A stretch of 64,000 bases of DNA from Akkermansiaceae bacterium UBA956 (GTDB lineage Bacteria > Verrucomicrobiota > Verrucomicrobiia > Verrucomicrobiales > Akkermansiaceae): positions 1-64,000 of the forward strand of contig DBCO01000027.1 of assembly GCA_002293145.1 (NCBI GenBank), read 5' to 3'. Positions 16,427-25,648 of the stretch are shown here, one piece after another. The position numbers and the translations under genes are program-made. Position 1 is the first letter of the stretch; each line of letters opens with the position of its first letter. Below the pieces are notes generated by a model. It searched no databases. It worked only from the letters and a program-made list of their open reading frames with translations, and was not told where the DNA came from.

Positions 16427-18733
16427 TCACTGACCTAACTCTTTTGCCGTGTATGGGCTACCGGTGCGATCTGCTGTTTCCTTGCGCAGACGCGTGACCA
16501 CATCGGCTTTGATCTGGGGTGCTTTGTTCGACCATTCATGGCGAATGTAAGTAGCCATGTCAGCAATGTCAGAATCCTTCAGGGTGGGATTTTGAATCAA
16601 GCCCGGCATATCCGCACTGGGTTTATACTCGATGCCCGCCACAGTGACAGGGCCCGTCATCCCGTGAAGCAATAGCTTAATCAAGCGCTCAGGATTATCA
16701 ACCACCCACTCGGACTCATCAAGAGGAGGGCCAAGATTCAGTACGCCCTCACCACCGGCGCCGTGACAGCCAAAACATGCGGCCGCACCTGAATAGAGAG
16801 CTTTTCCTTTGTTAAAGGACGCGAGATGTTCACCACTGAGTCCAGAACCTGAAACCAAGGCTTTTCCAGCAGCAGCTGCCCCTTGGTCAAGCCATGTGAG
16901 AAGAGTTTTATCTTTCAATTTGTCACCTACATGCTGTTTGAAAGCGATCTCGTTATGATCCAAACCTGCGAACGCCGCGGCCTTGATATAAGGGTTTTTG
17001 GCATACTTGCCCAACAGAACAAGCAAACGGTCAAATGCCGCAGCATTGCCCACGGGGCCCAGCGCACGAGCAAGATACACAGCTTGCTCCTCGCTTTTTG
17101 ACTCAAAGGATAGCAGAGCCGGAGCCAACGCTGCCACTTCACTCGCAGGCAATTTAGTCGAGGCCCATAGTGCCGAAACGCCAACTTTCAGGTCTTGGGA
17201 CTTGAGTGCTGTAGCAATCGCTGGAGCTGTAAGCTTACCCAAGCCCTCGAGAGTCCACAACGCACCAATCTGTGCCAAGGGGTATTCTTCTATGCCTACT
17301 AGTTGATTGAGCAAAGGCAATGCATCGAGATCATTGCGATCCACCAAAACGCGCTGTGCCATATCGCGGTGCCAGCCATTTCCATGAGCCAAAGCTTTCA
17401 CTACGTCCGCCGTTTTCATCACCTCAAAGTTGGTGTTTTTCTCTAACTTCCCTGAAGTCGCACGAATTCTCCAGATTCGACCGTGACCTTCACCGGGGCC
17501 ATCGAGCTTGCGGCTCGCATATTGCGCGCGCAGGTATGAGGTCATGAAAAATCGATCCTGAATGATGCCGTGATACATATCAAGCAAATGCAAGCTACCA
17601 TCAGGCGCATTGAACATGTTCACTGGACGGAAACGCTCATCAGTAGAGGCGAGGAATTCCTTTTTACCCAAAGGATGAGAACCCGTCAACTTCGCTGCAG
17701 ACTCATCAATCTGAATGGCTTTGACCAAATTCACCACGGATTCAGGCGTAAACGCGCGGCCATGCCATTCTCTCGGGAAATTACTGCCTCGATAGATAAC
17801 TGGGCCTGCCGAAGCAGTCGTTAGGAGCAATTTGAAGGTTTTTGGATCGAGGGTATCTGAGCCATAGCCATTGGACTTCTGAATGTATGCGCGATTCACT
17901 CCCGGTGTCACACGAGCTGGATAGGTATTGTTTGGCCCCAACTGGGCCACGTCATTCGTTTTCAAATTGACCCCAGGGTTGCCAGCGAGAAGATTCGGCG
18001 CAAGAAAATCACCAAACAAGAAAGTCGAATTGTTGTTGTGATAGAGACGTCCGTAGTTGTCACGAGTAATGCCCCATTGACCGCGAAACGGTGTAGACTC
18101 GACGATCCACTTCTCGCCCTGACGACGCACACGCTTGCCAGATTTTGCATTGTAATGCCAGTTGTCCATGTTGCGGAGCAATCCATTGACTTTATGCTCC
18201 ACGTTGCCTGCTTCGATGAACTTCGGTGCCGCCACAATGGATTCACCAACTGGCTTGATACCATCGCGCTTGATCCATTTCAAATCGTGATCATCGAGAA
18301 AAAGCAAGCCATCAGGATAAACCGCCACTGCGCGGGGAAGAAGAATTTTTTCCAGAAATACAGTACGCTTATCAGCCTTGCCATCTTGATTGGTATCTTC
18401 TAACACCACGATCCGGCCTTGCGGCTCTTTTTCGCCCTTGCCATCCAGATCCATCATGTAGCCGATCATTTCAACCACCCAGGCTCGGCCCGCAGGATCG
18501 TAATCGAGCCCAATCGGCTTATCGACCAATGGTTCTGTTGCAAATGCCTCGATCGTGAATCCGGGTGCAATCTCAAATGTCTTCACAGCTTCTGCTGGGC
18601 TCAATACAGGAGCCGCCGGAATCAAATCCGCAGGCACGACAGGATCCATGCTGTGATGCTCCTTACGATTGCCTTGCTGCCCATAGGCAAATGTCAAGGT
18701 GGCGAGGAATAGACTAGAATAGAATGTTTTCAT
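16427..18733 (-). CDS. PVC-type heme-binding dehydrogenase-like secreted protein
   Basis: Secreted protein of 768 residues with a signal peptide (MKTFYSSLFLATLTFAYG). The N-terminal half (about 50-420) looks like the membrane-bound dehydrogenase/PQQ-type beta-propeller of PVC bacteria, with FEIAPGFTIEAFATEPLVDKP, IVVLEDTNQDGKAD and VYPDGLLFLDDHDLKW. A HEAT-like helical stretch follows (about 430-600), then a c-type heme domain with CFGCH (residues 653-657) and a distal Met candidate in ADMPGLI. This layout is expanded in Planctomycetes and Verrucomicrobia and is thought to act on sugars or polysaccharides, but no substrate can be inferred here. It would be periplasmic, with heme attached covalently. 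Confidence 0.88.
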   Translation of the reverse strand: MKTFYSSLFLATLTFAYGQQGNRKEHHSMDPVVPADLIPAAPVLSPAEAVKTFEIAPGFTIEAFATEPLVDKPIGLDYDPAGRAWVVEMIGYMMDLDGKGEKEPQGRIVVLEDTNQDGKADKRTVFLEKILLPRAVAVYPDGLLFLDDHDLKWIKRDGIKPVGESIVAAPKFIEAGNVEHKVNGLLRNMDNWHYNAKSGKRVRRQGEKWIVESTPFRGQWGITRDNYGRLYHNNNSTFLFGDFLAPNLLAGNPGVNLKTNDVAQLGPNNTYPARVTPGVNRAYIQKSNGYGSDTLDPKTFKLLLTTASAGPVIYRGSNFPREWHGRAFTPESVVNLVKAIQIDESAAKLTGSHPLGKKEFLASTDERFRPVNMFNAPDGSLHLLDMYHGIIQDRFFMTSYLRAQYASRKLDGPGEGHGRIWRIRATSGKLEKNTNFEVMKTADVVKALAHGNGWHRDMAQRVLVDRNDLDALPLLNQLVGIEEYPLAQIGALWTLEGLGKLTAPAIATALKSQDLKVGVSALWASTKLPASEVAALAPALLSFESKSEEQAVYLARALGPVGNAAAFDRLLVLLGKYAKNPYIKAAAFAGLDHNEIAFKQHVGDKLKDKTLLTWLDQGAAAAGKALVSGSGLSGEHLASFNKGKALYSGAAACFGCHGAGGEGVLNLGPPLDESEWVVDNPERLIKLLLHGMTGPVTVAGIEYKPSADMPGLIQNPTLKDSDIADMATYIRHEWSNKAPQIKADVVTRLRKETADRTGSPYTAKELGQ

Positions 18734-18901
18734 TTTGTCAGACGAAAAATAACAGGGTTTTGTTGCGATGCAAGCGAACGGCGTGACTTAATCCGCCGAG
18801 TCGAAAAAAAACGCGATTCAGCCATCTCATTTACCCCCATTGATGCATGAGATCGCGAGATACGCTTTAACAAGTTCTCTCACCGCTACGTCATCGCTGC
18901 A

Positions 18902-18939
18902 TGAAAAAAGCCTGTGGAATTTCTCCCACAGACTTTTTT
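18902..18939. terminator. bidirectional terminator hairpin
   Basis: GAAAAAAG-C-CTGTGG (18902-18917 region) pairs with CCACAG-A-CTTTTTTC (18926-18939), giving an A-rich left and T-rich right flank. On the minus strand it would terminate the transcript of the outer-membrane protein gene that ends at 18977. Confidence 0.8.
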
Positions 18940-18976
18940 CTTAAATCAGTTCAATCGTTCTATCGAACGAGTTGAC

Positions 18977-19561
18977 TTAGAAATTGATACGACCGCCAAA
19001 TTCCCAGCCGATTTCCTCGTTGGAAGTTTCTTCGAGATATGCCAAACGGCCGCCTGCGAACAACTCAAGACGCTCACAAAGGTTGTAGAGAACGCCTGCG
19101 CTAGCTTGTGCGTAGAAGGATGCGCCGTCATCCTCAACACCACCAGTCAGATCCCATGTAGCAAAACCGACGCCGCCGGACATGTAGAGATTCAATGGGC
19201 CAACAAGTGGACGCTCGAGCTTCAAGTTCACAGTGAAAGGATTCACCTCGAGATCTTGACCAGGAATCAGCGTCGGCGGAGATCCACCTATAGTTCCAGG
19301 AATAAGTACATCTGCAGTGCTGTCCTCATACATGCCAGCTTCCAGATACACAGCGGTATCGAAACCGAGGAACTGGGTACCGAGATCGAGGCCGATTTGC
19401 AAGGCATACATGTCTGCATTGCCTTCGAAATCTGTGTAGGTACCACCAACAAACCATTCGCCAAGAGTGGTGGCGGGAGCGGATGTAGCGGGAGCGGATA
19501 CAGGTTCGCCTGCAAAGGCTGCACCTGCAACAAGTGTAAGTAATAGTGTTGTAGTCTTCAT
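18977..19561 (-). CDS. outer-membrane beta-barrel-like secreted protein
   Basis: I do not recognise a named family. The 194-residue product has a signal peptide (MKTTTLLLTLVAGAAFAG) and alternating aromatic/polar beta-type sequence (WFVGGTYTDFEG, LYMSGGVGFATWDL, FAGGRLAYLE) ending in a Phe (GGRINF), the usual C-terminal signature of an outer-membrane barrel recognised by the BAM complex. I chose the ATG at 19561, where the signal peptide begins; a longer frame upstream to 19663 lacks support. It lies 169 bases upstream of recA and divergent from it, so the intervening region serves both promoters. Confidence 0.72.
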   Translation of the reverse strand: MKTTTLLLTLVAGAAFAGEPVSAPATSAPATTLGEWFVGGTYTDFEGNADMYALQIGLDLGTQFLGFDTAVYLEAGMYEDSTADVLIPGTIGGSPPTLIPGQDLEVNPFTVNLKLERPLVGPLNLYMSGGVGFATWDLTGGVEDDGASFYAQASAGVLYNLCERLELFAGGRLAYLEETSNEEIGWEFGGRINF

Positions 19562-19656
19562 GACGCGCCAATAATACAGCTGCCATTTAGTAAAGCAATA
19601 CTTAATAATAAAAATTTCAGCACCCTTTGCAATTACAGGCAAAAAAATCACATTTT

Positions 19657-19670
19657 TGTTCAATCGAACA
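19657..19670. promoter_or_regulatory. LexA-type SOS box upstream of recA
   Basis: TGTTC-AATC-GAACA is a perfect 5-4-5 palindrome, 61 bases before the recA ATG. It matches TGTTC-N4-GAACA, the motif I recall being reported for Verrucomicrobia LexA. Two TTGACA hexamers follow (19680-19685 and 19698-19703), and either could be the -35 element, so LexA would bind just upstream of the promoter. The other gene that starts nearby, the divergent outer-membrane protein, begins 96 bases on the other side. Confidence 0.8.
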
Positions 19671-19730
19671 TCTTTTTTGTTGACAAAATGTCATTTTTTG
19701 ACAAAATAGGCGCGTCAACCAACTATCTAC

Positions 19731-20771
19731 ATGGCAGCGAAAACAACTACATCAGACACCGGGGCCGATAAAATGGCCGATGCCCGCAAGCGCAATCTCG
19801 ACGCAGCAATCTCCCACATCCAAAAGGAATTTGGCGAGGCGGCCATCATGCGCATGGGTGACAACACCCGCATGGACGTCGAGGTCATCCCTACAGGCAA
19901 TCTTCTCATCGACCGCGCCCTCGGCGTTGGCGGCTTCCCACGCGGCCGGATCGTCGAAGTCTTCGGACCAGAATCCTCCGGCAAAACGACACTAACCCTG
20001 ACCCTCATCGCCCAAGCACAAAAACGCGGTGGCTTGGCCGCATTCATTGACGTAGAGCACGCGCTCGATCCACAATACGCTCGTCGTCTCGGCGTCAACC
20101 TCGATGACTTGCTCGTCTCCCAGCCATCATCCGGCGAGGAAGCCCTCCAAATCTGCGAAGCTCTGGTGCGCTCCAATGCCATCGACGTTGTCGTGCTCGA
20201 CTCCGTGGCCGCCCTTGTCACCAAACAAGAACTCGACGGCGAAATCGGCGACTCCACCGTGGGTGCCCAAGCTCGTCTCATGAGTGCCGCCATGCGGAAA
20301 CTCACCAGCTTCATCTCCAAGGCCCGCACCGTTTGTGTTTTCACCAACCAAATCCGCGAAAAAATCGGCGTGATGTTCGGTAACCCCGAGACCACTCCCG
20401 GTGGGCGCGCTCTGAAGTTCTTCTCTTCCGTCCGCGTTGACATCCGCCGAATCGGACAAATCAAAGCATCCGATGGCACAGTCGTCGGCAACCGCACCAA
20501 GATCAAGTGCGTCAAAAACAAAGTAGCCCCGCCCTTTGCCGAAGCCGAATTCGACATCATGTTCAATGAAGGAATTTCCTCCACCGGATCATTGCTCGAC
20601 CTTGCCCTGGAAATGGAAATCGTCCAAAAACGTGGCAGCTGGTTCAGCTACAACGGCACCCAACTCGCTCAAGGTCGTGATGCCGCCAAGGAAATGCTCA
20701 AGGGTGACCCCAACCTTTACGCAGAACTCGAAGCAGCCGTCATGGCAAGGCTCGACGAGAAAAAGAAATAA
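19731..20771 (+). CDS. recA: recombinase RecA
   Basis: RecA (346 residues) drives homologous recombination and LexA self-cleavage. The start is clear at MAAKTTT, with a usual DARKRNLDAAISHIQKEFG helix. Walker A is GPESSGKTT, Walker B-like VVVLDSVAAL, and the L2 region FTNQIREKIGVMFGNPETTPGGRALKF is present. A basic/Lys-rich C-terminal tail (DEKKK) ends it. The LexA-like box upstream suggests SOS control, and a terminator follows at 20797. Confidence 0.98.
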   Translation: MAAKTTTSDTGADKMADARKRNLDAAISHIQKEFGEAAIMRMGDNTRMDVEVIPTGNLLIDRALGVGGFPRGRIVEVFGPESSGKTTLTLTLIAQAQKRGGLAAFIDVEHALDPQYARRLGVNLDDLLVSQPSSGEEALQICEALVRSNAIDVVVLDSVAALVTKQELDGEIGDSTVGAQARLMSAAMRKLTSFISKARTVCVFTNQIREKIGVMFGNPETTPGGRALKFFSSVRVDIRRIGQIKASDGTVVGNRTKIKCVKNKVAPPFAEAEFDIMFNEGISSTGSLLDLALEMEIVQKRGSWFSYNGTQLAQGRDAAKEMLKGDPNLYAELEAAVMARLDEKKK

Positions 20772-20796
20772 AACATTTCACTAACAAAATTTCAAG

Positions 20797-20831
20797 AGCT
20801 GACAGGACCTCGCACTTGTCAGCTTTTTTTC
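20797..20831 (+). terminator. terminator after recA
   Basis: AGCTGACA (20797-20804) pairs with TGTCAGCT (20817-20824), followed by seven T. It sits between recA and nadK and would end the recA transcript. Confidence 0.85.
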
Positions 20832-20870
20832 ATGATTGCCACGAAGCGAAAAATGCACGATATATCTCGC

Positions 20871-21722
20871 ATGAAAGTTGGTATCATGGTCAACGAACGC
20901 AAGCCGGATGCACGCGCCGCCGTTCGCGCCCTCGTCAATGTCTTACTATCGAGAAAAATCGAAGTTCTACTGCACGAGCAAGCGGCCCGCCTCATCGAAG
21001 CCAAAACGTTTTACCATCCGCACGAGCTCGCACTTCAGGCCGACATCATTGTTGTACTCGGCGGTGATGGCACCATGCTTTCCTCGATGGAAAAACTTGG
21101 CAACACCGAGAAACCCGTCGCCGGCATTAATATAGGCACCCTCGGATTCCTCACCAGTTGTACCGAAAATGAACTCGAATTTTTCGCCGATGCCATTCTT
21201 TGCGGCGACTACAGCACCAGTGAGCGAACCTTATTGCACTCAAGGATCATTCACACCGACGGTCACGAACAAGAATTTCTCGCTCTGAACGAAGTCGTTC
21301 TCGCACGAGGCCAAACCGGCAAACTTGTTAGCCTCCGCGCCGACATCAATGGCGAATTACTCAATCACTACCGCGCCGATGGATTGATTGTCGCGACCCC
21401 GACTGGTTCCACCGCCTATTCCCTCTCCGCTGGCGGGCCCTTGATTAGCCCTTATGCCCGCGTTTTTGTGATCACACCGATTTGCCCCCACTCTCTCAGC
21501 TATCGATCACTCGTTGTCGATGATGACTCACACGTCGAAATCATTCCCGAAGGCTGTGCCGAGGAACCCATGTTTTTCACCGTCGATGGACGCGAAATCG
21601 TAGAAATCGCCATCGGTAGCCGTATCAGCGTCCGCAAAGCTCAGCGCTCCTTCAATCTCTTACGCCTAAAAAATCGCTCGTTTTATGAAGCACTGCGCCA
21701 AAAGCTTGGCTGGAGGGGCTGA
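20871..21722 (+). CDS. nadK: NAD kinase
   Basis: ATP-NAD kinase (283 residues) that makes NADP. The diagnostic GGDGTML motif is in VVLGGDGTMLSS, followed by GINIGTLGFL, the LNEVVLARG and the PTGSTAYSLSAGGPLISP nucleotide-binding stretch. I chose the ATG at 20871, which starts MKVGIMVNERKP; an upstream in-frame ATG at 20832 lies at the end of the terminator T-run and is less likely. Family length is about 270-300 residues. Confidence 0.93.
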   Translation: MKVGIMVNERKPDARAAVRALVNVLLSRKIEVLLHEQAARLIEAKTFYHPHELALQADIIVVLGGDGTMLSSMEKLGNTEKPVAGINIGTLGFLTSCTENELEFFADAILCGDYSTSERTLLHSRIIHTDGHEQEFLALNEVVLARGQTGKLVSLRADINGELLNHYRADGLIVATPTGSTAYSLSAGGPLISPYARVFVITPICPHSLSYRSLVVDDDSHVEIIPEGCAEEPMFFTVDGREIVEIAIGSRISVRKAQRSFNLLRLKNRSFYEALRQKLGWRG

Positions 21723-21786
21723 AATATTTAGCGAACCACTCACAATCTGATTGGAGTTTGCACAAAGCTTTGCTTAGAGTCGGCGC

Positions 21787-23076
21787 ATGCGCTACCAGCC
21801 TATCGACCCACAGCTCTTCGTTCGTAACCGTCAGAAACTGCGCGACATCTTACCGCCCGATAGCATTGTCATCGTGCTCGCCAATGATCTCATGCCCACA
21901 AACGCCGATGGAACGATGGCATTTAAACAAAATTCCGACCTCTTCCATCTCTGCGGCGTCGATCAAGAAGACACAGCACTTGTACTTTTCCCCGATGCCA
22001 AGGACACCACTCAATGCGAAATCCTTTTCGTTAAAGAAACCAGCGAGCATATTGCCATTTGGGAGGGCGAAAAACTCAACAAAGAGCAAGCTCGTGCTAC
22101 TACTGGAATCCAACGCATCGAATGGTATCAAAACTTCGAGCCCATGCTGCACTCGCTCATCCCCCAAGCACGCCACGTTTTCCTCACCACCAACGAACAT
22201 CTTCGCGCCATGGTCGTCGTCGAGACCGCCAACGATCGCTTCATCAAAAAATGCCAGCAACGCTATCCACTGCACCGCTATGAGCGCCTCGCTCCTCTGA
22301 TGCATGAGCTGCGCATGATCAAAGAGCCTGAGGAAATCAAAATCATGCAACATGCCTGCGACATCACCGAGGCAGGATTCCGCCGCCTGCTCGGCTTCGT
22401 CAAACCGGGTGTCGGCGAGTGGGAAATCGAGGCCGAACTCTTGCACGAATTCGTACGTCGCGGCTCACGCGGTTTCGCTTACCAACCGATCATCGGGTCT
22501 GGCAAAAACGCTTGCGTTCTTCACTACATCACCAACGAAGCCGTTTGCCAAAATGGCGAAATGCTACTACTCGACGTCGCCGCCGAATATGCTGGCTGGG
22601 CATCTGACCTAACCCGCACCATCCCCGTCAATGGCCGCTTCACCAAGCGCCAGCGCGATGTTTATCATTCCGTTTTGCGCGTTCTGCGTGGAGCAAACGA
22701 AATTCTCCGCCCCGGCAATACGCCGATGCAATACCAAAAGCAAGTCATCGAGATCATGGAAGAAGAGCTAATCCGCCTCAAACTCATCGATGCCAAAGAA
22801 GCAAAAAATCAAGGTCCCGACAAAGCACTCGTCAAGAAATACTTCATGCACGGCACATCACACCATCTCGGTCTCGACGTGCATGACGTGGCGCCACCTC
22901 ATCAACCCTTTGGCGAGGGCATGGTCTTCACCATCGAACCAGGTATCTATATCCGCGAGGAAGGTCTGGGTGTTCGTCTAGAAAACGATGTTGTCATCGG
23001 CAAAGACCGCAACTTCGACCTCATGGGCAAAATCCCTATCGAGGCCGATGAAATCGAAGAGCTCATGAACCGCTGA
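21787..23076 (+). CDS. pepP: Xaa-Pro aminopeptidase (M24B)
   Basis: 429-residue aminopeptidase that releases an N-terminal residue before proline. The N-terminal creatinase-like domain (about 1-170) is followed by the pita-bread catalytic domain. The five metal ligands are recognisable: two Asp in LLLDVAAEYAGWASDLTRT, His in HGTSHHLGLDVHD, Glu in FTIEPGIYI and Glu in GVRLENDVVI. The ATG at 21787 fits the usual start. It follows nadK by 64 bases on the same strand. Confidence 0.94.
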   Translation: MRYQPIDPQLFVRNRQKLRDILPPDSIVIVLANDLMPTNADGTMAFKQNSDLFHLCGVDQEDTALVLFPDAKDTTQCEILFVKETSEHIAIWEGEKLNKEQARATTGIQRIEWYQNFEPMLHSLIPQARHVFLTTNEHLRAMVVVETANDRFIKKCQQRYPLHRYERLAPLMHELRMIKEPEEIKIMQHACDITEAGFRRLLGFVKPGVGEWEIEAELLHEFVRRGSRGFAYQPIIGSGKNACVLHYITNEAVCQNGEMLLLDVAAEYAGWASDLTRTIPVNGRFTKRQRDVYHSVLRVLRGANEILRPGNTPMQYQKQVIEIMEEELIRLKLIDAKEAKNQGPDKALVKKYFMHGTSHHLGLDVHDVAPPHQPFGEGMVFTIEPGIYIREEGLGVRLENDVVIGKDRNFDLMGKIPIEADEIEELMNR

Positions 23077-23482
23077 GAATTCTTCATCCGAAACATTCAA
23101 AGCCGAACTCATACAAGACAGGAGCTTCATCAATGGTCAAGATGCAGACATCGAAATTTCAGCCTACATCGATTGTTACGATGACACCCAACGCATGCAA
23201 TCATCACTAGACTTCCAAAATCCAAACCAATTCGCAGTCAGACAAAAATTAACAGCATAAAATTTTGGGTTCAAAAAACATTCGCATCTCAAGACCCTGT
23301 GAGTTGATGATGCCGCGAATGTCGGCGACAACAGTAGCACAGCAAAAATCTGCGCGCAGCGAAGTCCTCAGCGCTGCCGGTAAAATCAAAGATTACTCAA
23401 CTGGCTTTATGAAATTTATCGACATCGCAGCAGCGTAGCAATCAACCGATGCGTTTCCGTCATCGATCGGACAATCGTTGCT
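23077..23482. other. gene-free region with possible coding remnants
   Basis: Two plus-strand open stretches have protein-like composition. One runs from about 23080 to a TAA near 23262 (ends QKLTA, contains DIEISAYIDCYDD), and a second of 43 codons starts at an ATG near 23306 and ends KFIDIAAA. Neither has a clear start context or a family I know. They may be remnants of a displaced gene. Confidence 0.25.
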
Positions 23483-23911
23483 CTAGCCCAATTCTTCCTC
23501 AATGAAATCAAGCAAGAGATCGACGAGGTCGTCGAGGGCTTCGGGGAGTTCTTCTTCGATAGTGGCGAGGTAGTCGGCTTCGGTTTCGCTATAGTCGCCG
23601 CGGTCTTGACTGCGGCTGCTGCACCAACGACTGGCGTTAAGAGGATCGACGATGGCGGTTGCGCCGATGAGGTCGAAGGAATTGATGATGCGTTGGTGAT
23701 CGAGCGCACTTTGCCAGAACTCATGCAAGCAGTCCTCGCTTTCCAGAATCGGCACCGTCTCATAGACATCCATCACCGCACGCTCCTCGCGACTGAGATC
23801 GCGCTTGGGGGATTCGTTATCGAGTTGATCGACTAACATTTCTACTTCATCCGGCCATTCAATGGGGTCTTGGTCAAACATTTCGCGCGGGATGTAGAAC
23901 ACCAGCGTCAC
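23483..23911 (-). CDS. acidic hypothetical protein
   Basis: I do not recognise the family. The product (142 residues if the GTG at 23911 is used, 132 from the ATG at 23881) is very acidic, with clusters such as EEELPEALDDLVDLLLDFIEEELG at its end, and has two Cys residues and a central Trp/His-rich segment (FWQSALDHQ). No signal or membrane segment is seen. It is isolated from other genes and flanked by remnant-rich DNA. Its solubility and charge suggest a cytosolic protein. Confidence 0.55.
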   Translation of the reverse strand: MTLVFYIPREMFDQDPIEWPDEVEMLVDQLDNESPKRDLSREERAVMDVYETVPILESEDCLHEFWQSALDHQRIINSFDLIGATAIVDPLNASRWCSSRSQDRGDYSETEADYLATIEEELPEALDDLVDLLLDFIEEELG

Positions 23912-24028
23912 GCTGGCAAGCAGGATTTACGAGGAATTTTCGATTACATCTTCCGGTTAGAACACGAGTGAAAACTTTTTAGTCATGAACACTCCCCGCC
24001 TACCAATGCTGGGCTCAATCTAGCAGAT

Positions 24029-24330
24029 TCACAATTTACCAAAGAAGCGTTTACTAACAATCCCTTGCACGGCTGGGCTGGCTGTATCGCGCAGGGATTC
24101 GAGGTCATCCCACTCCACTACCAAGCCTTCGACTTTTTTCTAAATGCCAGTAGGCGTTTCGCAAAATCAATGACAGAGGTTGCGGTATCGTAGTCGCCGG
24201 CTTGCATGGCACTGGCACCTTCGCTGCGGATGCGCTAAGTATTCTCAAACCCAACAGCGATCGTTGCACTTCCATGTTGAAACCGCCAGCGATAAAATTG
24301 ACTCAACACATCTAACAAGGTCAACCAAGT
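24029..24330 (-). pseudogene. decayed gene remnant with frameshift and nonsense codon
   Basis: On the minus strand a continuous coding-like text can be read across two frames. From about 24330 it reads YRWRFQHGSATIAVGFENT, then an in-frame TAG (24235-24237), then RIRSEGASAMQAGDYDTATS and VIDFAKRLLAF, then a shift within a run of six A, then VEGLVVEWDDLESLRDTASP and AVQGIVSKRFFGKL before TGA (24029-24031). The sense of both halves and the break in a homopolymer point to a real gene broken by one nonsense and one indel. The family is not identified. Confidence 0.6.
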
Positions 24331-24530
24331 TCACAAGGAAAAAATAAATTTTGAGCGGTATAAAAAGAAGCACAATCACAACAACCCATCTAAGTTAGGA
24401 CAATCCGCTTGCTTTGACTCATCTCCTCACTCCGGGCGAAAAGCTGTTTGCAAAGGCTGACAGGGTAATCTCAGTGAATTGCGTAATGGAGAAAATTGCA
24501 CCGTTTTTGCACCGCTCGTAAAAACCCTAA
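24331..24530. other. gene-free region upstream of the tRNA terminator
   Basis: I see no open frame of note, no repeat and no hairpin between the remnant and the tRNA terminator. Confidence 0.5.
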
Positions 24531-24557
24531 CAATAAAAAGGGAGCCCGAAGGCTCCC
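24531..24557 (-). terminator. terminator of the tRNA-Tyr transcript
   Basis: GGGAGCC (24557-24551, minus strand) and GGCTCCC (24546-24540) form a 7-bp stem around a TTCG tetraloop, followed by TTTTTATTG on the minus strand. It lies 19 bases beyond the 3' end of the tRNA. Confidence 0.92.
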
Positions 24558-24575
24558 TTAGTTAGAACACTGAAA

Positions 24576-24661
24576 TGGTGGGCAGAGATGGATTCGAACC
24601 AACGTAAGCTTGCGCTAGCAGATTTACAGTCTGCCCCCTTTAGCCACTCGGGCATCTACCC
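24576..24661 (-). tRNA. tRNA-Tyr (GTA)
   Basis: The minus strand reads from GGGTAGA at 24661 to TCTGCCC-A-CCA at 24576. The acceptor stem pairs over 7 bases, with one G-T wobble; the anticodon stem CAGA/TCTG holds CTGTAAA, anticodon GTA; the T-loop GGTTCGAATCC is intact; and the long variable arm (TAGCGCAAGCTTA region) is as expected for class II tRNA-Tyr. CCA is encoded. The length is 86 bases. Confidence 0.95.
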
Positions 24662-24771
24662 CTTATTTCGGTGGACGGCGATAGTAATCTGATCGCCCGA
24701 TGTTTGGCAAGAGGAAAAATGATTTTCCCCAAAAAAAGTTCCCAGAAGATTTTGCGCGAGCTGGGCTGGGC

Positions 24772-25584
24772 TCATTTGACTTCAACCACGAATCTTGCTT
24801 TGCCCTCGGGGTCTTTGGCGGGGTCGGCGTGCCAGAGGACGGAAAAGCCGCGGTAGGGCGAGGAGGGCAGCTCGCGTGGATTGACCATGGTGATGCGGCT
24901 AGGGCCTTCGATGGCGTATTCGAAGCGCTTGCCATCGTAGGGTTTCATCTCGATGCGGAGGCTGCTGAGACCTTTGCCAGTCACCTCATCAGCAGATAGT
25001 TTCACGGACTCAGAGACACCAATTTTTTCGCGTTTTTTATCGAGCGTTATGAACTCGATCCGATCTTTTTTGGATTCGGCTTCAATTTTATCATCTGCGG
25101 TGTATTTGTAGGCATCCTGAAAGCGGCTGCTGATGCGAAAGGATAACGGATTTTTCAGCGTTCCATTGCTGAGAATACGTCCCCCGAATTTGATAAGGTC
25201 GCCATCGAACTCGATCACGCACTCGAACTCGGCGTCACCGGTAACCTTGCCCTTGAAGGTGATTTTTTCTGGATCTTCACTAGGTTTATCAGCGGAGGTA
25301 AGAGACTCGGGGATGATGCGCTTGACGCTTTGGCGATCAGGGTAGGACTCGACGACTTCGACGGCGAAATAGATGGCCTTATTGAAGCCCATGGCAGTGC
25401 CTTTGCTGTTCATGCATTCGAGGCTCATCTCGGCATCTTCTTTAACTCCGAATCGGAAGTCGCGGCGTTCGTAACCCACAAAATATCCGAGCCAAGGTTT
25501 ATCGGGTAAGCTGGGAAGCTGGGCGAAGCTAGGCAGGGATAACACAATCAAGCAGGGGGCGAGGAGAAGTTTTGACAGCGACAT
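24772..25584 (-). CDS. secreted protein of unknown function
   Basis: The 270-residue product has a signal peptide (MSLSKLLLAPCLIVLSLPSFAQ) and then beta-rich sequence with repeated charged turns (DKIEAESKKDRIEFITLDKK). I do not recognise a domain; the middle (DAEFECVIEFDGDLIKFGGRI) reads like a beta-sandwich. I chose the ATG at 25584 because the signal peptide begins there. It is divergent from the 97-residue gene at 25649 with 64 bases between them, and its 3' end is 110 bases from tRNA-Tyr. Confidence 0.7.
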   Translation of the reverse strand: MSLSKLLLAPCLIVLSLPSFAQLPSLPDKPWLGYFVGYERRDFRFGVKEDAEMSLECMNSKGTAMGFNKAIYFAVEVVESYPDRQSVKRIIPESLTSADKPSEDPEKITFKGKVTGDAEFECVIEFDGDLIKFGGRILSNGTLKNPLSFRISSRFQDAYKYTADDKIEAESKKDRIEFITLDKKREKIGVSESVKLSADEVTGKGLSSLRIEMKPYDGKRFEYAIEGPSRITMVNPRELPSSPYRGFSVLWHADPAKDPEGKARFVVEVK

Positions 25585-25648
25585 AGATCTTGTGTAGCAT
25601 AGGCGTGGAAAAATTGCCAGATTTTTTGTCGATATTCCATCGAATTTT

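Noticed and set aside
19698..19703. TTGACA as a full recA promoter
   Set aside because: No convincing -10 hexamer at the right distance is visible, so I did not list a promoter separately from the LexA box.
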